From: Ciborinia camelliae
Taxonomy: Eukaryota; Ascomycota; Leotiomycetes; Helotiales; Sclerotiniaceae
DNA: 64,000 nt
Direction: 5' to 3'
Assembly (NCBI GenBank): GCA_025890175.1
Contig: JANPYM010000012.1
Coordinates: forward strand, 975,388-1,039,387
A model generated the notes under the pieces. That model made no database searches, was not told the DNA's origin, and worked only from the letters and a program-made list of their open reading frames with translations. How positions within the stretch are numbered: the first letter of the stretch is position 1; every line of letters starts with the position of its first letter. The position numbers were made by a program, and so were the translations under genes. Below are positions 12,701 through 23,463 of this stretch, in pieces.

Positions 12701-14951
12701 TTCTGTGTTTTCCGTTTATTTTTTCTCTTTTTATCACTCAAGTGATGAATGATGTATCATAAATTTCCATGGTTGGTTCTTTCTTGCACTGCTCTCTGCA
12801 AGAGGAATTCGGCTCGGAAGAATTCACTTGCATCTCCGATAACATACAGACCCGTGGACATATATGGTGCGGGGTAATTTCGTGACCGGTACTCGGTCAC
12901 CAAATGTATCGAAGAAGTTTCAACTGCCGGCCACACTACCTCATCTTCATTTCAAACACTTCAAACACTTCATACATTCCATACTGCCTCGATTCTCGAA
13001 ATTTTCGGGAAATATCGGGAACTACATACCGATGATTTCATGCATTGATTACAGAAAATCCTACCGGGCTCACCGGGTACGCGGCCGAAGAGATAAAACG
13101 TGGATATGATCGAAGGAGTTGATTGATGAGACCGGATCAATATCCGTAGCCGGGTCAGATCCGGATTAGAAGAGTTACATGTTCGGTCAACGTCAAACCT
13201 CAGAGGTCTTCACGAATTCTGGGTCTCCTCCATTACAAGTCTCACATTGGAAATGTAACTTTCCAGGTCACAACTTGTCTGGTTAGATATTTGATTCTTC
13301 AACCCACCTTTAGACTTCGCCCAAGATGAATGGTGTCGGTAAGAACTTGAATTGGGGCTTCAATCCGAACTTTGATTCTGACAAGGGAGTGAGGAGTAGG
13401 GTGTCAATACTACCGTGCTCTCATCCAAGGGGATATTCGTATATTTCCTACTTCTTTTTTAGAACATATCTTTAGGAATATCGGTTCTGTATTGACTGCT
13501 GAATACCGTTCAAAGACGAGACATTTTCCGCCCCCGGTACAAGTGTGATCTCCAAGTATCCACCTATGTCCCAATCTAAGTATGGTTTTTAAAGCAACCT
13601 GAACCTTGGTATAAATCCTCATTCGTAATCTCTGTAATCTTGCTCTAAATGCAGTGGTCTGTTATTCTTCTCCCCAACGTATCTACAAGTCAAGTTTATC
13701 AGTCTATCCAATTCTATCATAAAGTCCTAGCCACCCCTACTCCAGTAGTAACTCATGCGTAGATAATAGACAATACGTCACCACCAGATAAGCCCATACT
13801 CAAACTTCATCTCCTGTGTTCTACCTTTCCTTTTAACTTCCCAATACATCTTCTTTATATGTCTACAAATTTATTATCACGATATACCTCCCAAATTCCC
13901 TTACCTTCTCGTTACTTCATTACACATCCATAATCTTATACATTTCAAGAAGCTTCCTCATCTCCTGTTCCCAATGTTTTGGATATATATTAGAATCCAA
14001 CGAACCACTCCCTCTTCTTTTCAAACATTCATCTGGAAGTAGTGAACACGTATGAAAAGACCAGAAACATCAGGTGCGAGTTGGAGTCTTGATAATTTTT
14101 ATAACATGCTTGACTGCATTCTCTTCTTCGAAAGCTATCGAAGGAAACACAATGTGAGGAACGAATTTTAGCCTCTACCCTGCTTCGAAGTGATAGCAAT
14201 ATATGGTAGCTATTATGGATATTCATTCAACTACCTACCACACCCACCACAACCATAGGCGCTCTCTCCTCGTATGTCTCTTCTCCCACAAATCCAAACC
14301 CTTGCCTTTCCTTAACTTGCCAGTTTTCAAGTCTATATATAGACTCCATTGATTTAAAAACATGACATATTCTACTTTTCCCCAGCTATTACAGGCGTGA
14401 ATACACAACTTATAAATGCGTGTCTGAAATGTGAAACCGTCTCAATCTGCGGATTGCTATCAAGCCCATCTAGGTAGAGTTCAAACTTTTGGAGGTAGAT
14501 ACGCTGAGTTTTGTCTAATTGCTTTTGTTTTGCTCCCCGTCGGATTGTGCCAAGAAGGCCACTCAAAAACGATTAGCTGGGTTTCAACGATTGAAGACTA
14601 ATATATAGATATGAAGGGCTTACTTCTGTCTCATATAAGTCAATGCACATACCGGTACAATACCTATACCGTCTCCCACACATTTCGACTTTTCATCTAG
14701 AAAATCCTCACCTCCTTCCGTATCCGGAACGACCATAAACATGACCACGATATCTTCTATCCATCCAGTACGAATCCCCCTCAAATCCAAATTCCACCCC
14801 CCCTCTGTCTAGTAACCCTAAATCACATTGTATCATTACGATCACATGTTTAAGCTCCACATCCCAAAGTAACCCTTTACCAGCCGAGCCCGGCTAGGTT
14901 CTCAAGAGTGTTTGGTTTGGGAATTTAATAAAGGTAGATTACATGCTTTGA
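9778..14951. other. 5 kb gene-poor region
   Basis: The first kilobase is the likely 5' leader and promoter of the zinc-finger gene. A 126-codon minus-strand frame at 10389-10769 begins at TTG, not ATG, and looks like untranslated leader. Beyond 11 kb, frames are short and start at non-ATG codons. Around 12.86-13.18 kb there are several CCGG-rich inverted motifs, but no terminal repeats or transposase could be recognised. Confidence 0.5.
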
Positions 14952-15440
14952 AGACCGAGACTGCTATCTTGGGGCTATTGGGGCCCCCAGGATATCTATG
15001 AATCACGATGTATGTTGATTGAAATGTTACTCTACACCTCACCACCAAGCGCGTATTCAGATTCGGCAGTCCCATCCCCAAAACCCCAATTCTGAGACTC
15101 AAAGAAGCAAGTAATGGGGATCTCCAAGAGGATCTTTGTGACCGCAAGGAGATCGACAAAGCACTACGTATAAAATGGTGGACACCCAGCCGAAAGCGGA
15201 TTTAACGACCTCCGGCATCTCCAGAATTGTGTTGAAGATATTATCAATCCCGCCCTTAATATTTTCGCGCTAAGGAGTGTGATTTACTATTTTATGACGA
15301 GGTGTCATCCACATGCTTCGAAGATAATAAGGTTATATGACTCTCACGAGGAACATGAGGCTTGTGATGAGCTTGTGTTTGAGAGGTTTAGGAGAGGGCA
15401 ATGGCCGGATATGGAGGGGCCGAATGGGGGGATTGCGTGA
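14952..15440 (+). pseudogene. Decayed 3' fragment of an unrecognised protein gene
   Basis: Protein-like sequence continues through this stretch but switches frame twice. The main frame, open after a stop at 14949-14951, reads SWGYWGPQDIYESRC then SPPSAYSDSAVPSP. Near 15078-15090, after a CCCCAAAACCCC run, the sense moves to another frame (ILRLKEASNGDLQEDLCDRK, then DKALRIKWWTP). Near 15188 it returns to the first frame (AESGFNDLRHLQN ... HASKIIRLYDSHEEHEACDE) and ends at a TGA at 15438-15440. The two shifts compensate (-1, +1). No plausible intron explains them, because the gaps would be about 20 nt, and no upstream exon or start was found. I read this as a broken remnant, or an intact terminal exon with two sequencing errors. 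The family was not recognised. Confidence 0.42.
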
Positions 15441-15889
15441 GCTATTGAGGTGTAGGAGTGCACGACTTGAGTGAAGGTTTTGAGAGTCTTGTTGGTTGGG
15501 AAGAATGATGAATGAATGATGTTTGGGAAAAAGATTTCAGTATTAGCTGGTCTAATATAACACTAGGTATCGAGATTGATATTTAAAGACTGTCGTTAGG
15601 CTGAAGAAAATGAGCAGTCAAGAGGTGCCGACGATGTATGATGAAAGCTCCGGATGAGAATGAAAAGGGTGGGTATACTATGAAAACCGAGCAGCTGGCC
15701 TGGGAATCGGATGACCAATTAAATGGTTGTAAGGAATACTACTCTTGGATTCAGGAGCTTGTGATGGTTTGAAGTCAAGTAGAATCGACGACCGAAACAT
15801 GCATTGCAAAAATTCAAAAATATAAAAATTGCTTCAATAGCTCTCGATGCTATATTGTAGCATGATATGAGTTAACTATTTATCATATC
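15441..15889. other. Spacer downstream of rrd1
   Basis: Nothing coding seen. Holds the 3' flanks of the remnant to the left and of the minus-strand gene that ends at 15890. Confidence 0.6.
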
Positions 15890-17185
15890 TTAGTCAAAAG
15901 GTATTCTTCTCAATCCTTCATTCCCCGTCTTCTTCTTCATTTCCTGTCCTGCCGCAACACTACTCGGCACCTTAATCCCACAACAATCACCCCAACTATT
16001 CATCTGATGAACATGCCTCATGCCATCATGCATAACCACTACTTCTCCCCCCTCCGCATCATCTTCTTCATTGGGAACTCCGAATTCTTCTTCTGTGCTC
16101 ATGCCTTCTTCAGCCGGTATCAACGATCCAAAGAGGAAATGTTGCATGACGGGTAGTTTTTTGAGAACCTCGGCCACAAACATTCTTCTCATGCCGTCTT
16201 CAACTTTTTTCCAGTTTTTTGCAGAGGAGATGTCGTCTAACATTGGGCTATGCCACCTCAGTCCATCGACGTTCTTAACGCTATTGACAAAGTTGACCTG
16301 TCCCAAATATAAATAATCGTTTCCTTCTTCTTCCAGTATAAGATTTTGATGAATCGACAAAGGACGGATATAAGGATGATGTAAAAGTTGAGAGGCGCCA
16401 AACAAGAATGGAAGAAATTGGTAATCATCAAGTCCCCATACTCCATGCGAACCTGCTGGTTCTAAATAATATGTTTTCTGTATAATCCTCATGAGATCTA
16501 AATATCGAGTAAAGACTTTCAGGACCAGCGAGCGGAAATCTTGACGGGTCACTATGCCAAGTTGGTAGAGACACAATAACCATACAATAAAGTTCAACTC
16601 ATGACCTGAACCATAATCTATTCTAGTGCGATTTCCAAAAGCTTGTAGAAAGTATGTAGAGACTTCGGTGATTGCTTCATCGGATGAAACTCCTAATTGC
16701 TTGTGCCATCCACTATGCTCTTTCGTAGCTAAATCGAGGAAATCACGGAAACCTTTATTGCCAAATCTTGAATCGCCCTGTTCTTCTGGTGGACTTCTTT
16801 TGACCACATCTTCAACTTTGTCTAATATTTCGAGAATATTGCTAACTGTGGAGCTGATGTCTGTATTGGTAATGGATGAGATGGGCTTATCGATGACTGA
16901 ATCTGTCAACCCAAAAACAAATGCTAGAAGCAATTTGTAAGTATAAGATTGAAGGAATAGATTATGATCCTGGGGGGATAGGATTCGTCTAGTAGGCTTG
17001 CAGAATCTGAAGCTTGATAGTTCAGGAGGAGATGGGAGATCTGGGGTTTCGGGAACGGGAAGAGGATTTTCAGGTGGATTTCGTTTTTTTCGAGGCTCTA
17101 GTTTTGGGAGACGATCTCGAAGATTGGGAATACCTGCAGTAGGTTTAGTTTCTGAGTTGGAAGTATTCTCTGGGGTTGAAGGCAT
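15890..17185 (-). CDS. rrd1: Serine/threonine phosphatase 2A activator 1 (PTPA family, Rrd1 type)
   Basis: A peptidyl-prolyl isomerase of the PTPA family that activates and remodels PP2A-type phosphatases; fungal Rrd1 acts in TOR signalling and the stress response. The single-exon product is 431 aa from the chosen Met. Family segments: RRILSPQDHNLFLQS opening the fold, GNKGFRDF, the ELNFIVWL segment preceded by DYGSGHE, EPAGSHGVWGLDDYQFLPF (the most conserved block), and YLGQVNFVNSVK. The acidic tail ends with SWGDCCGIKVP, as in filamentous-fungal Rrd1. The frame is open to a Met at 17287, but the extra 34 residues are an internally repetitive Gln/Tyr-rich stretch (DNA repeat GATCACA...GAGGAATTTGATATTGTTGATCAC), and the Met at 17185 has an AAAA context, so I start there. 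It diverges from rrp46 over 310 bp. Confidence 0.92.
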   Translation of the reverse strand: MPSTPENTSNSETKPTAGIPNLRDRLPKLEPRKKRNPPENPLPVPETPDLPSPPELSSFRFCKPTRRILSPQDHNLFLQSYTYKLLLAFVFGLTDSVIDKPISSITNTDISSTVSNILEILDKVEDVVKRSPPEEQGDSRFGNKGFRDFLDLATKEHSGWHKQLGVSSDEAITEVSTYFLQAFGNRTRIDYGSGHELNFIVWLLCLYQLGIVTRQDFRSLVLKVFTRYLDLMRIIQKTYYLEPAGSHGVWGLDDYQFLPFLFGASQLLHHPYIRPLSIHQNLILEEEGNDYLYLGQVNFVNSVKNVDGLRWHSPMLDDISSAKNWKKVEDGMRRMFVAEVLKKLPVMQHFLFGSLIPAEEGMSTEEEFGVPNEEDDAEGGEVVVMHDGMRHVHQMNSWGDCCGIKVPSSVAAGQEMKKKTGNEGLRRIPFD

Positions 17186-17495
17186 TTTTGTGGATGCTTG
17201 ATATATTTGTTGTTGATCACAGAATAGAGGAATTTGATATTGTTGATCACAATGGAAGAATAAAGGAAGCTGGAGCTGGAGTCGCATGACAGGCTCGATA
17301 AGGAAAGGGACTCCAGGCTATTCCTAATTAGTGTTTAGCTCCTTTCATGATAACGATAACAAAAAATTCCAATCAATCTCAACAATGCAGGTGCTTCAAG
17401 CTTCCGTCTGCTTGCGCTTTGAAAGATTGAAAGATTTCAATCGCAATCATAATCAACTTGACTCGACACCTACATTTCTCCTCACACGGTACAAA
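17186..17495. promoter_or_regulatory. Shared divergent promoter of rrd1 and rrp46
   Basis: 310 bp separate two head-to-head starts (rrd1 leftward from 17185, rrp46 rightward from 17496). The interval holds a duplicated motif built on TTGATATTGTTGATCAC (17195-17255) and must contain both 5' leaders. A bidirectional promoter is inferred from geometry only. Confidence 0.5.
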
Positions 17496-18374
17496 ATGGT
17501 CAACTCAGCCGAACCTACAGCTTTACTCTCACCTCTTCCCAGAGCAGATGGCTCTGCTAGTTTCTCACAGAATGGTTATACTGTTATTGGCGCTGTAAAT
17601 GGCCCTATCGAAGTTCAGAGACGCGATGAATTACCAGAAGAAGCAGCTATAGATGTTATAGTGAGACCAGCTGCTGGTGTTGGAGGCGCGTATATCTGAC
17701 AGAAGTACTGTTTGATTGACAAATTCGGAACTGATTGTGTCTTAGGTACCCGTGAGAGACATCTTGAAGCAATCCTTCAGTCTTCTTTGCGCCAAATAAT
17801 ACTCATCCACAATTTTCCACGAACCCTTATTCAGGTCACTTTACAGATCACAAGTACACCGGAGAATGACACAGCTTGGTCGAAACTTGTACAGGCTAGC
17901 TCGGTAAGTTTCTCTTACTTTTGCTCTATATTTAACTTATTAATGATCGCTCAGAACCTTCCCCTGCTTCCTGCCCTCCTTCAAACATCGGTCCTGACCT
18001 TATTATCCGCTTCTATACCACTATCCATGACTATGACATCGGTGTTACTTGCCTTGAAGAATACTGAGACAGGCACAACTATAACAGAAAATCCTTCCCC
18101 TCTAGAATGCCAAGATGCAGCTTCAGTCCATGTCTTAGCATTCACATCGCATGGGGAACTGCTGGTCTCTGAGAGTGAGGGAAGCTTTGATATGGATGAA
18201 TGGGAGGAAATATACGAGCATGCAAAGGACCTATGTTGCAAAGGCCACGGATTAGCCGAAGATGATATCATGCATGAGGATGGGCTTGATAATGAGGCCA
18301 ATTCAAGCCTCATGATGTTCGTAAAGTCAACTGTACAAGAAAAGGTTGCTACAGACCTCCATTGGAAAGGTTGA
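17496..18374 (+). CDS. RRP46: Exosome subunit Rrp46 (RNase PH-like), 3 exons
   Basis: A core ring subunit of the nuclear and cytoplasmic RNA exosome; this RNase PH fold is non-catalytic in eukaryotes. The N-terminus (LLSPLPRADGSASF, VNGPIEVQRRDELPEEA) is the classic start of the PH domain; after intron 1 follow TRERHLEAIL and PRTLIQVTLQ, then the second-half PALLQTSVL segment. Intron 2 (17904-17954, 51 nt, GTAAGT...CAG) is clear and a multiple of three. Intron 1 is awkward: the acceptor (CTTAG at 17745, with CTGAT branch site) is good, but the obvious GTATAT donor at 17690 gives the wrong phase. Frame is kept by a GC donor at 17686 (255 aa, which retains the expected VGGTRERH) or by a weak GTGTTG donor at 17677. 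The acidic C-terminal tail is 40-50 aa longer than the yeast protein. It shares its upstream region with rrd1. Confidence 0.85.
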
Positions 18375-19007
18375 AAACGTTCTATCAATTTTACCGCTGT
18401 CATCCAAATGTTGGGGGTCGTAATGGTGTTTCGTCTTAGGTAGCGGAATACCCACATGTGAAGATGCATACGAAGGATGGGACCGCATATCGAAACCATA
18501 TACGAACGCGATCTGAGATGGGATGAAAGACCTTTCTTCTGAGTGCCAATTACGAAAGAGATGTGAGTAAACAATCTTGTCCGAGGCATCAAAGGATTTG
18601 TGCATCGGGTATTTGATACAGTATGTCGAGGTCCCGAATACCCTTGGACGTTTCATCCTTCGCCGACCATCCCCGATGAAGGTAGCAAATTTAAAACGTT
18701 CGCTGGAGACAATTGTTACAAGTCGAACCAGATAGCGAAACCCAAGAATTGCTCAATTGCGTTTTCAGCCTTTGCGGAGGCAACGGGGGACGTTTTTGAG
18801 GATACTCCCGAGCCGCAAAATGATCAGACGAAATATATTATACTCATGCCTGTCAATACTGAGCAATTCTCACCAGCGAATTCAACAGCAATGGGACACC
18901 TCTTTAATGTTACCTTTCCACTGATTCAGTATTCTGTGATATCAAACACCATGCTTGCTTGTATCCTCGTACCTTTGATGTTCCTCACTTCCTATATTGC
19001 GGCCTGA
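18375..19007 (+). pseudogene. Possible degenerate 3' end of a secreted or GPI-anchored protein gene
   Basis: From about 18500 one frame reads IETIYERDLRWDERPFF, stop (18540), VPITKEM, stop (18564), then 147 open codons: VNNLVRGIKGF, YPWTFHPSPTIPDEGSKF, three Cys, several N-x-S/T sites, and a terminal hydrophobic stretch (ACILVPLMFLTSYIAA) just before TGA at 19005-19007, resembling a GPI-anchor signal. There is no ATG at a sensible place; the longest ORF begins with GTG. Alternatively it is the last exon of a real gene whose upstream exon I could not find (a GTGAGT at 18563 could be a donor, with an acceptor ACAG near 18622). Not recognised; weak call. Confidence 0.28.
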
Positions 19008-20623
19008 CTATGCTTAATGCTGACCTTGGACGGTCGACCATGACCGAAAACGCTAGCGTGACGGGACCGTGATCCTTTCGAGACTCAAAACTCGCCTCCA
19101 CATTTGACGATCGTAGTGGAGAAGGAAGTGGTATTGCAAACGCAAAACATCAGACATGGTATCGTAGAAATGGAGCTGGAGTAGATATTGTCCTAACTAT
19201 CTCTGTATAGAAAGGAATGTCTTGTCCGTGTATTTCTTCTCTTCTCTCTAGTCTTCACTATCAAACCGACCTATCGTTTTCAGTTCTCAATTTCTTTGGC
19301 AGAGCTCCGGTAGCTTCTGATATTTTTGTTTCCCTCGTTTTTTCAGTCTTTTGTTTTTAGATCGTTGTATCTTTGCACATACATGCATTAATATTGGCTT
19401 GGTATTGGCATCGATTCACATCTCTTTCCTTTCTCCAAACTTAGACGGACGGCTTTTCTCATCACAGATATCTCAACCTTCATTCGTTGTCGTTTCTCCT
19501 CATATTTTGGTTTCGTTCTCCTGCACGCCGAATCACCATCACCTCCTGGAATAATATCACCGGACTCGAATTCTTACAACTTTCAACTCCTTTCATGAAA
19601 GAAGGTCACAGCGAGCTGTCCAGACGCGGGGCACATCACACAAGAAGCTTGCAGAAAGCTTAAATTCGCTTACTATAGCAATGTGAGTCTATTAATTCAT
19701 TTGGGGAGTTAAGACAGGAACGGGGTGGTACCGTACTACCGTACACATCTGGGTTGATATCCATATCCTTCTGCATGTGCGGGGTATAACAATATTGAAG
19801 ATTGAGGAAGGTTGGAAAGAAGGCTGACTTTTGACCACAGCGAACAGCAAGATAACAGTCTACCAGACAATACCGGTACTGCAGATTGATATCTTTCCCC
19901 TTGGCATTAATTTATTTCATCCAAATATTTCTGCATTTCATGTAAGAGATCAAGTCCGAGATCAGAAATCACACCACACCACACACCCCGCACCGAGATT
20001 ATATGGTAATATATAATTTTATAATAATATACCATTTCCATCTTCGAAATACATACACCCCTTACCCAGGTGTTAGCCCCCGCTGTATCCGAATCAAATC
20101 TTTACGAACGGACGGCTGGACAACGTTGATTGTTTGCTTCTTTTATCGATTTATCTGTGCCACGAAAGAAACTCCAAACTCGAAACTCGAATCCACAATA
20201 TAAGTCTAATAAGTCTCCGCAACTGAAAGCAAACAAATTCCTTCATCTATAATTCAATCCCTTCTCCTCCTTGACTTTACTTGACCTAGACTCTCCATAC
20301 CTTTTCGCCTGAACCAAACAGAGAGGGAATAAGTTGCATAGAAGGAGTATATTAAGGTCTTTCTTCCCCAACTCCTTTAATCCATCCACCTACCTACGAC
20401 CTCTAGCATTGCAGAACACCTGCAATCTATTATCGATTACGGAGTTTATTACCCAATTGATAATACCCGACCTACCTAATAATAGTTCGGCTCGGCATCC
20501 TTGTAATTGACCAGTCAGATTCGATAAATTAGTTCGACTCCCGATCTCCGTCTAAAAAAAAAAGACTAGATTGAATAGGTACACACCCCCAACACCCAAG
20601 AACAATTCGCGTCATTATCCACA
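19008..20623. other. Long spacer and leader upstream of NAD kinase
   Basis: About 1.6 kb without a gene. The last 400 bases before the NAD kinase start are C/T/A-rich and lack obvious upstream ATGs, fitting a long 5' leader. An AGTTCGACTCC stretch at 20532-20542 resembles a tRNA B-box, but no acceptor stem or A-box is present. Confidence 0.55.
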
Positions 20624-22471
20624 ATGTCCGACCTTCGCTATCAATCTGGGTCTCCCTCTCCAAAGCCCAACGATCCCCCACAACCATCTCAAACTATATT
20701 TGATGAAGCTGTTACACCTTCAGGTGCGGCACAATCCATTTTGGGATCCAATGGCTTGAACTCGAAACTTAACACCGGGGACAATCTCCGACGCATACAG
20801 GTCGTACAGTTAGATTCTCTCGAGGCAATTGAGACCAAGTTCCCAGATAATGATTCATCCGAGCCACCCGAGTCATCCACTGAAGCACCTACAGCATTAG
20901 GAGGTGACTCGGCTTCTGTTCCGTCGTCAAAGGTGTTTCCTACTCGGGCTTCCCGGACTTTCCATAATAACTACCAGAACACTCCAGCTCTATCCGTCGA
21001 CGCTATACCCCGCCAGACTATCATGAAAGCATTGGCTTCTTCAAAAAGAGAAGATAGTCCACAAACCCTTTCTTTAGAAAACATGAAGTCTCCATCTACT
21101 GATAGACCGGGGACTGCCTCGTCGCAGAATCTTAATGCGGCGTTGACGGGTTTGGCACATGGAAATACTCCTTCCACGGCTCGATTTCCCTCTTTGCAAT
21201 CCCCATTCTTCTACCATCAACGATTCGACGATGCTGTCAATATCGATAAAGTTCTTGAAGAGATCAACGAGGACGAAACAATGTCACATTCTCGACTCAT
21301 GGCAACGGCTACGGGTGTGCGAGAAGTTTCCAAACAATTACAACGACGTCCTATCAAGAGAGCTGTGCGCAATGTTATGATCGTTACGAAGGCTAGAGAT
21401 AATCAGTTGGTACATTTGACCAAGGATTTAGCACTTTGGCTCATGAGCACTCCACGATACGGCTCGGATCTCGGTGTTAATGTCTATGTTGATGCGAAAT
21501 TACGCAACTCGAAGCGTTTTGGCGCAGCCGCATTGATCGAATCACAACCTCGATTTCAACATCTCTTGAAATATTGGTCGCCAGATCTTTGTTGGAGCCA
21601 ACCGGAAAAGTTTGATCTTGTCCTCACTCTTGGTGGTGACGGTACTGTCTTATTTACTTCTTGGCTCTTTCAACGTGTTGTTCCACCGATTTTATCTTTT
21701 AGTCTAGGTAGTCTAGGCTTTCTGACTGGATTCGAATACGATCGCTTCAAGGAACACTTGAACAAGGTCATGGGAGAGGACGGTATGCGAGTTAACCTTC
21801 GTATGCGCTTCACATGTACAATTTATCGAGGCGGAAAAGAACCAGGTGATGATGCGGTAGAAGGCGAACAATTTGAGGTTCTTAACGAGCTCGTTATCGA
21901 CCGAGGACCTTCTTCTTACATTTCCAACCTTGAGTTGTATGGCGACAACGAGCTCTTAACCGTTGTTCAGGCCGATGGATGCATCTTCTCAACTCCCACT
22001 GGCTCAACCGCATACTCATTATCTGCTGGTGGTTCCCTTGTCCACCCAGATATCCCTGCCATCCTCCTTACGCCAATTTGTCCTCATACTCTTTCCTTCC
22101 GCCCTATGATCCTCTCGGATTCTCTTTTACTTCGTGTATCCATTCCACGCAACTCCAGAGCTACCGCCCATTGCTCATTTGATGGAAAAGGCCGTGTTGA
22201 GTTGAAGCAAGGTGATCATGTCACCATTGCTGCCTCGCAATACCCATTTCCAACCGTCGTCAGCTCTCCCTCAGAGTGGTTCGATAGTGTATCCAGAACT
22301 CTCAGATGGAACACTCGCGAAGCCATGCAAAAGGCCTGGGACGGTGGCGAAGAAAGCGAAGAACAAGAAGTTGAATGGGATATCGATACTGATTCGGCCT
22401 GTTATGGAAGTGAAGAAAGTAGTCTCAGTACAAGTCCGTTGAGACAACAAATGAGCATGCTTGGCATGTAA
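20624..22471 (+). CDS. ATP-NAD kinase (NAD+ kinase), 615 aa
   Basis: Phosphorylates NAD+ to NADP+ using ATP, supplying the NADPH pool; fungal homologues are the cytosolic Utr1/Yef1 enzymes. One uninterrupted exon. The first about 230 residues are a disordered Ser/Pro/Thr-rich extension. The catalytic domain starts near RNVMIVTKARD (about residue 247), with the kinase hallmark LGGDGTVLFTSWLF (GGDG at 337-340), SLGSLGFLTGF, the NELVIDRGPSS block, and TPTGSTAYSLSAGG (about 457-470), the second NAD-binding signature. The C-terminal 60 residues are acidic (EESEEQEVEWD). The start is the first Met after an A/C-rich leader (CCACAATG). No mitochondrial presequence is apparent, so the cytosolic form is more likely than a Pos5-like one. 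Confidence 0.95.
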   Translation: MSDLRYQSGSPSPKPNDPPQPSQTIFDEAVTPSGAAQSILGSNGLNSKLNTGDNLRRIQVVQLDSLEAIETKFPDNDSSEPPESSTEAPTALGGDSASVPSSKVFPTRASRTFHNNYQNTPALSVDAIPRQTIMKALASSKREDSPQTLSLENMKSPSTDRPGTASSQNLNAALTGLAHGNTPSTARFPSLQSPFFYHQRFDDAVNIDKVLEEINEDETMSHSRLMATATGVREVSKQLQRRPIKRAVRNVMIVTKARDNQLVHLTKDLALWLMSTPRYGSDLGVNVYVDAKLRNSKRFGAAALIESQPRFQHLLKYWSPDLCWSQPEKFDLVLTLGGDGTVLFTSWLFQRVVPPILSFSLGSLGFLTGFEYDRFKEHLNKVMGEDGMRVNLRMRFTCTIYRGGKEPGDDAVEGEQFEVLNELVIDRGPSSYISNLELYGDNELLTVVQADGCIFSTPTGSTAYSLSAGGSLVHPDIPAILLTPICPHTLSFRPMILSDSLLLRVSIPRNSRATAHCSFDGKGRVELKQGDHVTIAASQYPFPTVVSSPSEWFDSVSRTLRWNTREAMQKAWDGGEESEEQEVEWDIDTDSACYGSEESSLSTSPLRQQMSMLGM

Positions 22472-23463
22472 AATGTTATCTTTTTGACTGAGATTGTTCT
22501 TTCTGTACGCACGGCTTGAATTACCAAGACTTAACTGCATTTTTACTACATTCTGTATTATTTAACACTTTTTTCTTACATCCAATCCGAGATCAGCAAG
22601 ATATGATCCGGACAGTTTACTACCAAAAGGCCTAGAAAGGGCGTTGGTTTTGCAAACTAGGCGAATTGGCGTCAATTATTTAGAAAGAAGATAAGGTAGT
22701 GGCTAAATAACCACGAACTAGATACGAATATCATGACTTTGTTGGCCAGCTTTGTCAACTGTTAAATTAAACTTTTTTTTAATACCCCTATTTTTTGTGA
22801 TGTATGCGTGATTGATTGATTAGGTGACATAAGTTATAAATATGTGAAAGATTTCTATTGGTATATTAACCCTAGGTCTTAACTCCTCTAACCCCCCCCC
22901 CCCTTTATTTCCCACCATATTAACCAATAAAAAACTGTAAATTGAATCTTTTAAATGATATCATATAATTCTACTCTACCTATATTCGCAATACCCCCGT
23001 GCACGCAATGCAGACAGACAAGACAGACAAGACGTCTCGCCTAAATCAATCTCAAGATCAATATTAAACATCAACATCAACATTCAATTCAAACTTCTGA
23101 CGTAAACTTTTCTAACTTCCATCTCGCCTAAATCAATCAATCTCAAGATCAATATTAAACATCAACATCAACATTCAATTTGAACTTCTCCGACGTAAAC
23201 TTTTCTAACTTCTAACTAGGTAATTAAGATAAGACATGAATAAAATAATAGAAAGGAAAAAAAAAGTTACGGTAGGAAAGAAAGCTAGCTAAGCTAATCC
23301 AGGACCTAGGACCTAGGACCTCGAGGATAAACACAACACTATTACGAGTTATTTTGTTTTGTTTTGTTTTGTTTTCTGCTTCTTCTTAAGACTCTTCCTC
23401 TTTTCCCCTTTTTCCTCTCCTCCCCCGCCCTCTTCCTCCCCCCCCTTTTCATCCCCACCCAAA
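22472..23463. other. Convergent 3' spacer with A/T-rich and repeated DNA
   Basis: Lies between the converging NAD kinase and secreted-protein genes. Nothing coding is seen. It contains the tandem duplication at 23035-23212 and a TTTTG pentamer run near 23350-23376. Confidence 0.65.
23035..23212. repeat. Tandem duplication, two copies of about 85-90 bp
   Basis: TCTCGCCTAAATCAAT followed by CTCAAGATCAATATTAAAC, ACATCAACATTCAATT and CGTAAACTTTTCTAACTT occurs at 23035-23119 and again at 23122-23212. The second copy has one extra CAAT and one small indel. Confidence 0.95.

Noticed and set aside
12840..13190. CCGG-rich inverted motifs as a possible transposon end
   Set aside because: No target-site duplication, terminal repeat pair or transposase-like sequence could be found.
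15890..17287. Longer rrd1 start at 17287
   Set aside because: The extra 34 residues are encoded by a direct DNA repeat and are unlike the family; the Met at 17185 has a better context.
20532..20542. AGTTCGACTCC resembling a tRNA B-box
   Set aside because: No A-box or complementary acceptor stem at the right distance.
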